The notes beneath the pieces are model-generated. The model was not told where the DNA came from. It saw only the letters and a list, made by a program, of their open reading frames with translations, and made no database searches. Source: Candidatus Shapirobacteria bacterium (lineage in GTDB: Bacteria; Patescibacteriota; Microgenomatia; UBA12405). From it: 27,280 nt of DNA. This document shows positions 14,735-21,070 of this stretch, piece by piece. Made by a program: the position numbers and the translations under genes. The first letter of the stretch is position 1. Each line of letters begins with the position of its first letter. Where the stretch lies: NCBI GenBank assembly GCA_018500045.2, contig JAHBAQ020000017.1, positions 1 to 27,280 of the forward strand, read 5' to 3'.

Positions 14735-15865
14735 ATGAAAAATAGAAAAGTTAAATCTTTGGCGGTTTTTTTTGGTGTTTTATTTTTATTAGTAAGTGGC
14801 GGTGTGGGTGGTGTTTTTTTAACTAAAAAGTTTTTTAGTGGAAGTATTTTGGTTCAGAATAAGGTTGAGGTGGTAGACGAAGAATCGTTGACGACAAAAG
14901 TAGTAGAGAGAGCGACTCCAAGTGTAGTGACAGTCTCGATTAATAAAGATGTGATAAAAAGTACGGCTGATATTTTTGCTCAGCTTTTTGGTAGTGGTCA
15001 GGCAAATTTGGAAACAGAACATATTGAGCAAGACATTGGAACTGGTTTTATCATCAGTAGTGATGGTCTGATTGTAACTAATAAACATGTAGTATCTGAC
15101 ACATCAGCAAAATATAAAGTAATAATTGGTAAAGATGAAGCAATAGAGGTAAAAAATATTTATCGTGATCCAGTAAATGATTTGGCAATTTTGAAAGTGG
15201 ATAAAATTGGTTTAACTCCGGTAGATATGGGCGATTCAGATAAATTAAAGGTGGGTCAGACGGTGATTGCGATTGGAACGGCTTTGGGAGAATTTAGATC
15301 AACAGTAACCAAAGGGGTAGTATCTGGATTAGGTAGGGGGATAACTGCCGGGAGTTATGGAGCGTCAATGGAAAAATTGGAGGATGTGATTCAGACAGAT
15401 GCAGCGATAAATCCGGGGAATTCAGGTGGGCCATTGTTTGACTCAGCGGGTAAGGTGATTGGGGTAAATGTGGCGGTGTCACAGAATGGACAAAGTATTG
15501 GTTTTGCTTTACCAATTAATCTAGTTAAATCATCGGTGGATAATTTTCGAAAGACAGGTGAATTTGACAGACCTTATTTAGGAGTGGCTTATCAAATGAT
15601 TTCTAAACAGGCAGCGTTACTTAATAAGGTGCCGATGGGGGCTTATGTTCAAACAGTAGTTAAAGATAGTCCGGCAGATAAAATGGGGATAAAGATAGGG
15701 GATATTATTACTGAAATTGACGGAAAGAAAATGACTGAGGTTAAAGATACTTCGATTGCTGGGATTATTAATCAGAAGAAAATAGGAGATAGGGTAAAAA
15801 TAAAGTATTATCGAGAAAATAAAGAAACGGAAGTTGAAGTAGTTTTGGAAAAAAGAATCAATTAA
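14735..15865 (+). CDS. HtrA/DegP-type trypsin-like serine protease with PDZ domain
   Basis: This is a 376-residue protein anchored by one N-terminal helix (about 8-30). The trypsin-like domain (about 55-270) has the catalytic triad His118 (IVTNKHVVSD), Asp149 (DPVNDLAILKVD) and Ser230 (INPGNSGGPLFD). One PDZ domain follows (about 280-372; DSPADKMGIKIGDIITEIDGKKM). This is the DegS/HhoA-like layout of an envelope stress protease. It lies directly downstream of the S41 peptidase with its own likely promoter. It converges with prfA, with only 3 nt between the two stop codons. Confidence 0.96.
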   Translation: MKNRKVKSLAVFFGVLFLLVSGGVGGVFLTKKFFSGSILVQNKVEVVDEESLTTKVVERATPSVVTVSINKDVIKSTADIFAQLFGSGQANLETEHIEQDIGTGFIISSDGLIVTNKHVVSDTSAKYKVIIGKDEAIEVKNIYRDPVNDLAILKVDKIGLTPVDMGDSDKLKVGQTVIAIGTALGEFRSTVTKGVVSGLGRGITAGSYGASMEKLEDVIQTDAAINPGNSGGPLFDSAGKVIGVNVAVSQNGQSIGFALPINLVKSSVDNFRKTGEFDRPYLGVAYQMISKQAALLNKVPMGAYVQTVVKDSPADKMGIKIGDIITEIDGKKMTEVKDTSIAGIINQKKIGDRVKIKYYRENKETEVEVVLEKRIN

Positions 15866-15868
15866 GGT

Positions 15869-16594
15869 TTATTTCTTTTCTTCAATTTGTTCGTCAAGGA
15901 CGGTGAGTTCTAAAAGAATATCATCCAAGTATCCGGCCATAACTTCATTAAGGTTATTGAAAGATTTGTCGATACGGTGATCTTTGATTTGATTGCGAGG
16001 GTAGTTGTAAGTACGGATTTTATCAGCACGGGTTGATTGGCTAATATTAGAACGACCACCGGCAACTTGGGCGGCTCGTTTTTCTTCTTCCATTTGCCAC
16101 AATTTGTTTTGTAAGAGTTTAAGAGCGATTTCTCGGTTTTGTTGTTGGTATCGTTCAGTACGAACATCAAACATTAACCCAGTGGTTTTATGAACTAAAT
16201 GAATAGCGGTAGAAACTTTATTGACGTTTTGACCGCCGTTACCTCCAGCACGACAAGCCGTGATGATAACATCGTCCATACTGAAATTGATTTCTTTAGA
16301 ATCAATTTGAGGCATAATGGCGATAGAGGCGGTAGAGGTTTGAATACGGCCGCGTTTTTCAGTAACAGGGACGCGTTGGACTCGGTGAGTGCCAGCTTCG
16401 TATTTTAATTGGTTATAGGCATCAAACCCAGAGATTTGAATAATATGATCGTCGATCTGACTAACTTTCCAGTTAACTTTATTGGCATAGCGAATATACA
16501 TATTCATTAGATCATCGGCCCAGATAGTGGCTTCTTGACCGCCTGGACCTGGGTAGAATTCCATAATAGCAACGTTGGGATTTATAGTAGGCAT
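15869..16594 (-). CDS. prfA: Peptide chain release factor 1 lacking the N-terminal domain
   Basis: This is a 241-residue protein against about 355 for normal RF1. It begins right at domain 2 (AIMEFYPGPGGQEATIWADDLMNMY). The codon-recognition loop has the RF1-type P-x-T motif (PVT, 76-78, in GTHRVQRVPVTEKRGRIQTS), so UAA/UAG specificity is expected. The catalytic GGQ is intact (120-122, AGGNGGQNVNKV). The C-terminal domain (RTYNYPRNQIKDHRI and the following helix) is present. Domain 1, which contacts the methyltransferase and the ribosome stalk side, is missing. It is not lost to a frameshift, because the 60 nt upstream hold a promoter-like TAAACT and a terminator hairpin. Most genes here end in TAA or TAG. 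A PrfH-like rescue factor is the alternative, but the PVT loop favours RF1. Confidence 0.88.
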   Translation of the reverse strand: MPTINPNVAIMEFYPGPGGQEATIWADDLMNMYIRYANKVNWKVSQIDDHIIQISGFDAYNQLKYEAGTHRVQRVPVTEKRGRIQTSTASIAIMPQIDSKEINFSMDDVIITACRAGGNGGQNVNKVSTAIHLVHKTTGLMFDVRTERYQQQNREIALKLLQNKLWQMEEEKRAAQVAGGRSNISQSTRADKIRTYNYPRNQIKDHRIDKSFNNLNEVMAGYLDDILLELTVLDEQIEEKK

Positions 16595-16599
16595 AATTT

Positions 16600-16605
16600 A
16601 GTTTA
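16600..16605 (-). promoter_or_regulatory. Candidate -10 (TAAACT) for prfA
   Basis: On the minus strand TAAACT ends 5 nt before the prfA ATG (16594), directly after the rpmE terminator. It is weak, but its spacing matches the other starts in this window. Confidence 0.3.
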
Positions 16606-16609
16606 AATA

Positions 16610-16648
16610 AAAAGCCGGCGAATTACAAAATAATATTCGTCGGCTTTT
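16610..16648 (-). terminator. Strong hairpin terminator after rpmE
   Basis: A 14-bp stem with one G-U pair joins 16610-16623 to 16635-16648, with the loop at 16624-16634. On the minus strand it is followed by a T-rich tract (TTTTTATTT), so it ends rpmE transcription. Confidence 0.85.
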
Positions 16649-16654
16649 AAGTAG

Positions 16655-16909
16655 CTAGTTTGATTTTTTAGCGGTTTTTTTGGCTGCTTTGGTTTCAGCA
16701 TTAGCCTTACCTTTGGCCATTTTTTCGTTGAATTTATCAATTCTTCCTTTGATGTCAACGAATTTTTGTTGACCAGTGAAGAAAGGGTGACATTTGGAAC
16801 AAACGTCGACGTCAATTTTGGCAACGGTAGAACCGGTAGTAAATTTGTTGCCACAGGCACAAGTGACTTGGCAATCAGAATAGTATTGTGGATGAATTCC
16901 TTGTTTCAT
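16655..16909 (-). CDS. rpmE: 50S ribosomal protein bL31 (zinc-binding form)
   Basis: This is an 84-residue protein. It starts MKQGIHPQYYSDCQVTCACG and continues with the L31 signature IDVDVCSKCHPFFTGQQKFVD. Cys17, Cys19, Cys37 and Cys40 form the zinc site of the C+ type. A Lys/Ala-rich tail follows. The gene stands between hisS and prfA on the minus strand; rpmE-prfA neighbourhood is common in bacteria. It has its own extended -10 box and its own terminator, so it appears to be monocistronic. Confidence 0.96.
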   Translation of the reverse strand: MKQGIHPQYYSDCQVTCACGNKFTTGSTVAKIDVDVCSKCHPFFTGQQKFVDIKGRIDKFNEKMAKGKANAETKAAKKTAKKSN

Positions 16910-16916
16910 AGGGTCT

Positions 16917-16925
16917 ATTTTAACA
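16917..16925 (-). promoter_or_regulatory. Extended -10 (TGTTAAAAT) for rpmE
   Basis: TGTTAAAAT on the minus strand ends 7 nt before the rpmE ATG. The identical 9-mer precedes hisS and the second tRNA-His. Confidence 0.65.
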
Positions 16926-16932
16926 CAAATTG

Positions 16933-18177
16933 TTAATCTTTTAAAATTTTAACTAAATCGTCTTTTGAAACGATTTTTTGCTCTGAAGTAGATAAGTTTT
17001 TTAGGGTAATTTGGTTATTTTTAACTTCATCAGTGCCAATGATAGCTAAATAAGGAATACCTAAATTTAGGGCATATTTGATTTGTTTGCCGAGCTTATC
17101 GTTGTTGGGATAGATAACCGAAGAAATATTATTGTCTCTGAGAGTCGAAGTTAAGTTAATAATATTGGTTTGAATTTCTGGTCCAAGATTGGCGATTAAA
17201 ATTTTGATTTTATCAGTTTGCTCTGGAGGTAAAAGTTTGAGGTCTTTAATGACATCGATGACTCTTTCAAAACCGAAAGAGAATCCAACGGCAGGAATTT
17301 GGGGGCCGCCAAGAGTAGCAACCAAATTGTCATAGCGACCGCCGCCGCCGATGGAACCATTGGCCTCGGGGACTTGGACTTCAAAAATAGTACCAGTGTA
17401 ATAATCGCAGCCGCGGACTAAGGTTGGGTCAAAAACATAGGAGTTTTGAGGGAGGCCAAAATCTTTTAGAAGATCTAAAACTTGTTTTAAATTTTCGTCT
17501 GGCTGAGATTGTTTGATATATTCAAAAATTTGACTGATTTGACTGTCATTTAGACCTTTTGAAGTGAGCTCATCTTTTACTCCATTCTCATTAATTTTGT
17601 CTAACTTGTCGAGTGATTGAAGTACAGAATTTTGACGTTCTGTAATGCCACTCCGAGATAAAATGGTGGATAAAACAGAGCGACTATTGATTTTAATGGT
17701 GGCGTTTTTGAAACCTAATTTTTTAACCCCTTGATAGATAATGGAAATTATTTCAGCGTCAGCAATAGGGGAAGTAGTGCCAAAAATATCTATATCACAC
17801 TGGATAAATTCTCGATAACGACCTTTTTGAGTGTTTTCGGCGCGCCACACCGGTTGAATTTGATAACGACGAAAAGGTAATGGTAATTGGTTACTATAAA
17901 TGGCTAAAACTTTGGAAGTAGGGACAGTGAGGTCGTAACGGAGGCCAACTTCACGATCACCGTTATCTTTAAAGAAATAACCAAGTTTATCGTCAGTTTC
18001 ACTGCCATATTTGCCTTTTAAAACCGAAGAATATTCTAGAGCCGGAGTTTCAAGAGGTTGAAAACCGGAGGTTTCAAAAAGTTGAGTCAAAGTATTTTTG
18101 ACGTAATTTCTGACATACATGTCAGAGGGTAAAAAATCACGAAAACCTTTAAGGGTTTGTGTATTTTGTTGATTCAT
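16933..18177 (-). CDS. hisS: Histidyl-tRNA synthetase
   Basis: This is a 414-residue class II synthetase that charges tRNA-His. It starts with LKGFRDFLPSD. Motif 2 is RRYQIQPVWRAENTQKGRYREF, followed by QCDIDIFG. The histidine-binding motifs LVRGCDYYTGTIFEV and GSIGGGGRYDNLV are present, and motif 3 is PAVGFSFGFERV. The C-terminal 90 residues form the anticodon-binding domain (IKILIANLG, then YPNNDKLGKQIKYAL). The length is normal. It lies on the same strand as, and about 1.8 kb downstream of, a tRNA-His gene and the two histidine-rich leader ORFs. It also has its own TGTTAAAAT promoter. Confidence 0.97.
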   Translation of the reverse strand: MNQQNTQTLKGFRDFLPSDMYVRNYVKNTLTQLFETSGFQPLETPALEYSSVLKGKYGSETDDKLGYFFKDNGDREVGLRYDLTVPTSKVLAIYSNQLPLPFRRYQIQPVWRAENTQKGRYREFIQCDIDIFGTTSPIADAEIISIIYQGVKKLGFKNATIKINSRSVLSTILSRSGITERQNSVLQSLDKLDKINENGVKDELTSKGLNDSQISQIFEYIKQSQPDENLKQVLDLLKDFGLPQNSYVFDPTLVRGCDYYTGTIFEVQVPEANGSIGGGGRYDNLVATLGGPQIPAVGFSFGFERVIDVIKDLKLLPPEQTDKIKILIANLGPEIQTNIINLTSTLRDNNISSVIYPNNDKLGKQIKYALNLGIPYLAIIGTDEVKNNQITLKNLSTSEQKIVSKDDLVKILKD

Positions 18178-18183
18178 AGTTGA

Positions 18184-18192
18184 ATTTTAACA
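18184..18192 (-). promoter_or_regulatory. Extended -10 (TGTTAAAAT) for hisS
   Basis: TGTTAAAAT on the minus strand ends 6 nt before the hisS ATG (18177). It lies in the 31-nt gap after the nucleoside hydrolase stop, so hisS can be transcribed independently of the upstream genes. Confidence 0.65.
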
Positions 18193-18208
18193 TTTAATTG
18201 GTTTCAGC

Positions 18209-19108
18209 TTAGTATTTGTTGTTAATTGAATTAAAAAATAATTTTTTGATTTCTTTTGGATCAGAATCAGTTATCAAAGTACAATTATTTGATAGTTTTT
18301 CTTGTATTTGGGTTTGACCGTTTAAGTCAACTGAAATATATTTTTTTTTAATTTTAAATGATTTTTGATTTGCTAAATAAGCAATAGCTAAAACGTCATA
18401 CATAACCCCACCTTTAAAACCGCCGTACTTTTGGTTATTTTGGTAATAGTTAATAAAGAAATCGGCGATTTTTTTAAAATTGTTGCTAATTTTAGTATTT
18501 TTAATTTGGTTAAGTTCGTCTAGGGTAAATGTTACTTGACGACAGATATTAATAGGAATAATAATTTTTGCAACTGGAAATTCCAAAACTATTTTTAGGG
18601 CTAAGGGATCACTGTAAACATTAAATTCGGCTTTTGAAGTGGTATTTCCTTTTTGGTTAAAAACACCACCAAGAATAATTATCTGATTAATTTTAGAAAT
18701 TAAATCAGGGCGGATTATTTTTAATAGAGCCAAATTAGTAGTTGGTCCGAGACAAACAATATCAATACTTTGATTTGGATTCTTTGATAGGGAATTAATC
18801 AAAAACTGAGTTGCTGATATTTTTTGTGGTTGAAGTCGTAAATCGACATTAAAGTTGCCGAGTCCATTAGACCCATGTGATTTGGCTAGAATAGATTTTT
18901 TTGATAATGGTGTGGCTGCGCCCGGATAGACAGGAATATTGGAATTTAATATTTGAAGAATACTTAAAGCGTTTCTGGTGGTATTTTCAATATTTGAATT
19001 ACCATAAGTGGTAGTAATTCCGACAATATTTAACTTTGAAGATATAGCCAAAAGAATGGCTAATGCATCGTCTACACCAGGATCGGTGTCAATAATTATT
19101 TGTTTCAT
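18209..19108 (-). CDS. Inosine-uridine preferring nucleoside hydrolase family protein
   Basis: This is a 299-residue protein. The N-terminal calcium/ribose-binding signature DTDPGVDDALAILLA (7-21) is intact. GITTTYGN, HGSNGLGN, VCLGPTTNLALL and the conserved AEFNVYSDPLALKIV follow, with the late calcium-ligand Asp in GGVMYDVLAIAYLAN. The enzymes hydrolyse the N-glycosidic bond of ribonucleosides to give base and ribose, which fits nucleoside salvage in a host- or neighbour-dependent cell. Substrate preference cannot be read from sequence. It lies 28 nt after the GNAT gene. Minus-strand TATCAT at 19116-19121 (7 nt before the ATG) may be its own -10 box. Confidence 0.93.
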   Translation of the reverse strand: MKQIIIDTDPGVDDALAILLAISSKLNIVGITTTYGNSNIENTTRNALSILQILNSNIPVYPGAATPLSKKSILAKSHGSNGLGNFNVDLRLQPQKISATQFLINSLSKNPNQSIDIVCLGPTTNLALLKIIRPDLISKINQIIILGGVFNQKGNTTSKAEFNVYSDPLALKIVLEFPVAKIIIPINICRQVTFTLDELNQIKNTKISNNFKKIADFFINYYQNNQKYGGFKGGVMYDVLAIAYLANQKSFKIKKKYISVDLNGQTQIQEKLSNNCTLITDSDPKEIKKLFFNSINNKY

Positions 19109-19136
19109 AATTTTAATGATATTAAGGGATGTCTTT

Positions 19137-19850
19137 TTAGGTTTTAATAAATAAAGTTCTTTGAGGGTTTTGATTATCCAGAAAATTTATATATCTGCCG
19201 GTCTCGATAATAGTTTTATTGGATCGATCAATGATCACTTCTGGACCCATAATTTGGGTAAATTCAAGGCGAGTAGCTACAGCCATCATAGGTGAAAAAC
19301 AATTGGTTCTATAGACGGTGGTTTCCGGACCAGAAACTATATCAGTTAAAAGATTGGCTATGCCATTGCCTCTAAAGTTTGGATCAACGCCGCATTCGGA
19401 AATATAACGAATTTCCTGATTTGGAGCGATTCCTTTTTGTTCCAGAATGTTAATAATTTTTTGCTGGTCGTCAGAATTGTCCCATTTGGATTGAGCTAAT
19501 TTAGTTGGAGTAGTTAAATAACTCCAAGCAAAACCAATAGTTTCACCTTCAGCGTTAACCGTTTCCTGAAATTTGAATTTAGGTTTTTTTGATTCTTCTT
19601 TAATATATTCGACTGTTTCTTCAAGTGGATAGGCTTCGACAAAAATTCCACCACAAGAGCACCTAGAACCTAGTGGTGTGTCTAGTCCTTTAAATTGGCC
19701 ATCAAGACTGCATTTAACGGATTCGTTCCAGGGCGGACCACTGAATACAGTGGCATAAAGTTTGGCTGTTGAAGTAAATTGCTCTGATGTTGGAGTATTG
19801 ACTTCTTTTTGAATTAAACTGGTTTCTTTAATAATGTTATTTTCTTTCAT
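19137..19850 (-). CDS. GNAT-family N-acetyltransferase
   Basis: This is a 237-residue protein. The acetyl-CoA-binding motif A is YISECGVDPNFRGNGIANLL (149-168), with RGNGIA matching the Q/R-x2-G-x-G/A loop. A preceding strand, EGETIGFAWSYL, is also GNAT-like. The N-terminal 70 residues contain three Cys (47, 64, 66) around SRCSCGG and an LYATVFSGPPWNE segment typical of many uncharacterised GNATs. The acceptor substrate is unknown. It is the first protein gene downstream of the second candidate histidine attenuator; a histidine-related role cannot be claimed from sequence. No Shine-Dalgarno is seen. Confidence 0.85.
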   Translation of the reverse strand: MKENNIIKETSLIQKEVNTPTSEQFTSTAKLYATVFSGPPWNESVKCSLDGQFKGLDTPLGSRCSCGGIFVEAYPLEETVEYIKEESKKPKFKFQETVNAEGETIGFAWSYLTTPTKLAQSKWDNSDDQQKIINILEQKGIAPNQEIRYISECGVDPNFRGNGIANLLTDIVSGPETTVYRTNCFSPMMAVATRLEFTQIMGPEVIIDRSNKTIIETGRYINFLDNQNPQRTLFIKT

Positions 19851-19892
19851 TTTGTTTTATTAATTAATTAAATCGCGAGGAATATTTAAACG

Positions 19893-19986
19893 AAAAATCC
19901 CCGCGGGGAGCGGGGATTTGATTGGTAATAAAAAAGTTTTAGGCGGCCAAAAACCCCGCGGTTTTGGGGCCCACGGTATGGCAATG
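19893..19986 (-). promoter_or_regulatory. Candidate second (His-Cys-His) attenuator with terminator
   Basis: On the minus-strand RNA, hairpin 1:2 has outer arms GGCC (19970-19967) and GGCC (19948-19945), with AAAACC/GGTTTT inside. Arm 2 (GCGGGGTTT, 19959-19951) can instead pair with AAATCCCCGC (19919-19910, one bulged T). That pairing would block the 3:4 terminator: AAATCCCCG (19919-19911) with CGGGGATTT (19903-19895), ending in T5 to 19893. The ORF at 19939-20016 has its His codons just upstream of arm 1 and its stop just after arm 2, the layout expected for ribosome-controlled attenuation. The hairpins are seen directly; the regulatory role is inferred. Confidence 0.5.
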
Positions 19987-20016
19987 GTTTTTGATAAATT
20001 TAATTTTGTTTTTCAT
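19939..20016 (-). CDS. Candidate leader peptide with His-Cys-His (25 aa)
   Basis: This short ORF has 25 codons, beginning MKNKIKFIKNHCHTVGPK and ending AGFLAA. Its codons CAT TGC CAT at 19986-19978 precede the 5' arm of a hairpin, and its stop falls just past the 3' arm. It begins 7 nt after the tRNA-His 3' end and has no obvious promoter of its own, so it would be translated from tRNA read-through RNA. Its GC-rich second half differs from the AT-rich surroundings, but this is also where the hairpin arms lie. A chance ORF cannot be excluded. Confidence 0.45.
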   Translation of the reverse strand: MKNKIKFIKNHCHTVGPKTAGFLAA

Positions 20017-20023
20017 AGTTTTT

Positions 20024-20101
20024 TGGGGTGGTATGCCGGACTTGAACCGGTAACCTCAGCTTTCACAGAGCTGCGCTCTAACCAATTGAGCTAATACCAC
20101 C
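20024..20101 (-). tRNA. tRNA-His (GUG), copy 1
   Basis: The full cloverleaf is present on the minus strand, with encoded CCA and the extra 5' G (G-1) opposite C73 that marks tRNA-His. The acceptor stem is GTGGTAT/ATACCAC. The anticodon stem is CAGCT/AGCTG with loop CTGTGAA, giving anticodon GTG. The T-loop is TTCAAGT. The size is 78 nt including G-1 and CCA. It has no clear promoter immediately upstream; the nearest is the leader promoter at 20311-20338, so expression probably passes through the first attenuator. Confidence 0.95.
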
Positions 20102-20136
20102 AAGAGTAAAAGTGCTTAGACCTATTAATGTTACTC

Positions 20137-20203
20137 ACTCCGATAAATCGGAGTTTGATAAATAGGCAAAATTTGGCGTTTTACTTCAAATTTTGACCTA
20201 TTT
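20137..20203 (-). repeat. Two hairpins between attenuator and tRNA-His
   Basis: On the minus strand a 16-nt arm (20203-20188, AAATAGGTCAAAATTT) is complementary, with one bulged base, to 20174-20160 (AAATTTTGCCTATTT). A second perfect stem follows, ACTCCGAT and ATCGGAGT (20154-20137), with a 2-nt spacer. Neither has a U-tract. They may shape the tRNA precursor 5' leader or be part of the switch. Confidence 0.75.
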
Positions 20204-20206
20204 AAC

Positions 20207-20291
20207 AAAAAAAACCCGCCGGTTGGCGGGGTAAAGCTTATGTTTAAATCCGCCAACTAGAGGTTAGCGTGATGATGGTTTAAACATAAAG
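20207..20291 (-). promoter_or_regulatory. Histidine attenuator: competing hairpins and terminator
   Basis: Minus-strand RNA. Segment 1 (20290-20280, in the leader ORF just before the His codons) pairs with segment 2b (20248-20238; 11 A-U-rich pairs), and the adjoining CC can pair with the GG of segment 2a. Segment 2a, GTTGGCGG (20257-20250), overlaps the last base of the stop codon. It pairs perfectly over 8 bp with segment 3, CCGCCAAC (20229-20222). Segment 3 also forms the terminator CCCGCC-AACC-GGCGGG (20230-20215), followed by T8 (20214-20207). A ribosome stalled at the His codons frees segment 2 (antitermination). A ribosome at the stop covers it (termination). This matches the classical amino-acid attenuation logic. 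Confidence 0.8.
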
Positions 20292-20304
20292 TCTTGTTAG
20301 ACAT
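20257..20304 (-). CDS. Histidine leader peptide (15 aa)
   Basis: The ORF encodes MSNKTLCLNHHHANL with three consecutive His codons (CAT CAT CAC, 20277-20269) near its end. Its ATG is 6 nt after a -10 box, so it should be translated from a leaderless mRNA. The stop codon abuts the antiterminator arm. Size, His run and downstream structures match the leader peptides of enterobacterial his operons in design, though not in sequence. The first gene downstream is tRNA-His. A chance match is unlikely given that promoter, codons and all three pairings coincide. Confidence 0.75.
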   Translation of the reverse strand: MSNKTLCLNHHHANL

Positions 20305-20310
20305 AACTGT

Positions 20311-20338
20311 ATTTTAACCGCATTTTAGGGAAAGTCAA
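20311..20338 (-). promoter_or_regulatory. Promoter of the histidine leader
   Basis: On the minus strand, TTGACT (20338-20333), a 16-nt spacer and TAAAAT (20316-20311) form one of the few promoters here with both boxes. The leader ATG (20304) is 6 nt after the -10. It is divergent from the + strand promoter at 20345. Confidence 0.75.
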
Positions 20339-20344
20339 ATTTCT

Positions 20345-20353
20345 TGGTAGAAT
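20345..20353 (+). promoter_or_regulatory. Extended -10 (TGGTAGAAT) for the mutarotase-like gene
   Basis: TGGTAGAAT lies 6 nt before the ATG at 20360, which predicts a leaderless transcript. It is back-to-back with the histidine leader promoter. Confidence 0.6.
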
Positions 20354-20359
20354 GAGGTT

Positions 20360-21067
20360 ATGAATATAATAAAAATCGAAAAAAATAATTGGGTTTTGGA
20401 AATAGATTTGGAGGGAGGAAGAATTGTTGCCTTAATTAAAGGTAATCAGAAAATTTTGGGAACGTTTGACAGGGTTGATGGTAAAAAAGGCAATACTCAT
20501 ATTTGCACTCCAAACTTTGCTAATGAAGGAGTAGAGAAATTTGGATTTATTTTTCATGGTCCATTTAGAAATACAGTTTGGAATTTGGTGACACAAAATG
20601 ATGATGGTTTAGAAATAGGGTGTGAAATTGATGGTTTATTGGTAAGGCAAAAGTTTTTGGTGAATGACGAATTTGAACAAATAATTGAGGTTATAAATAA
20701 TTCTGAAGAAAGAAAAAGAGTTAACGTGGCAATGCATAATTATTGGGAGACAGAGTTTGGTTGGCAGGGGACTAGATTAAATGGAGTGGATATTAGTGAG
20801 GGGTTTAAAACTAATCCAGAAGTAAAATTAGAAAAAGAAAATATTTTGGAATTTCCAGGAAAATTACCAATAATTTGGAAGGTGGAAAATTTTAAATTAA
20901 CGAAACTTTGGACCGGATTTAAACAAGAAAATGGAGAAAAATTTTATGATCAAAAGTATGTTTGTTTGGAACCGGAAATGGAATTTGAGGGGTTTGTAGA
21001 GACGGAGGAAAGTTGGTTGGAATTGGGAAAGAAAATTAGTTTATGTCAAAATCTACAAATTAAATAA
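20360..21067 (+). CDS. Aldose 1-epimerase-like (galactose mutarotase fold) protein
   Basis: This is a 235-residue protein, shorter than typical mutarotases (290-340). The features are an early GGRIVALIKGNQKILG strand pair, GNTHICTPNF followed by FIFHGPFRNTVW (mutarotases usually show a G-x-PF-x2-NRI-like motif and then HG-x2-R), and a later MHNYWE in the area of the second catalytic His. The general beta-sandwich pattern supports a carbohydrate-binding mutarotase superfamily member, possibly of the glucose-6-phosphate epimerase (YeaD) kind. Exact substrate and activity are uncertain. The next gene starts 3 nt downstream. Both lie between the two tRNA-His copies. Confidence 0.75.
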   Translation: MNIIKIEKNNWVLEIDLEGGRIVALIKGNQKILGTFDRVDGKKGNTHICTPNFANEGVEKFGFIFHGPFRNTVWNLVTQNDDGLEIGCEIDGLLVRQKFLVNDEFEQIIEVINNSEERKRVNVAMHNYWETEFGWQGTRLNGVDISEGFKTNPEVKLEKENILEFPGKLPIIWKVENFKLTKLWTGFKQENGEKFYDQKYVCLEPEMEFEGFVETEESWLELGKKISLCQNLQIK

Positions 21068-21070
21068 TTT

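Noticed and set aside
19943..19990. Remnant of a third tRNA-His 3' end in the second leader
   Set aside because: The plus-strand string TTTTGGGG...GGTATG resembles the tRNA 3' end, but a 5-nt insertion and no further cloverleaf make the match too short to claim.
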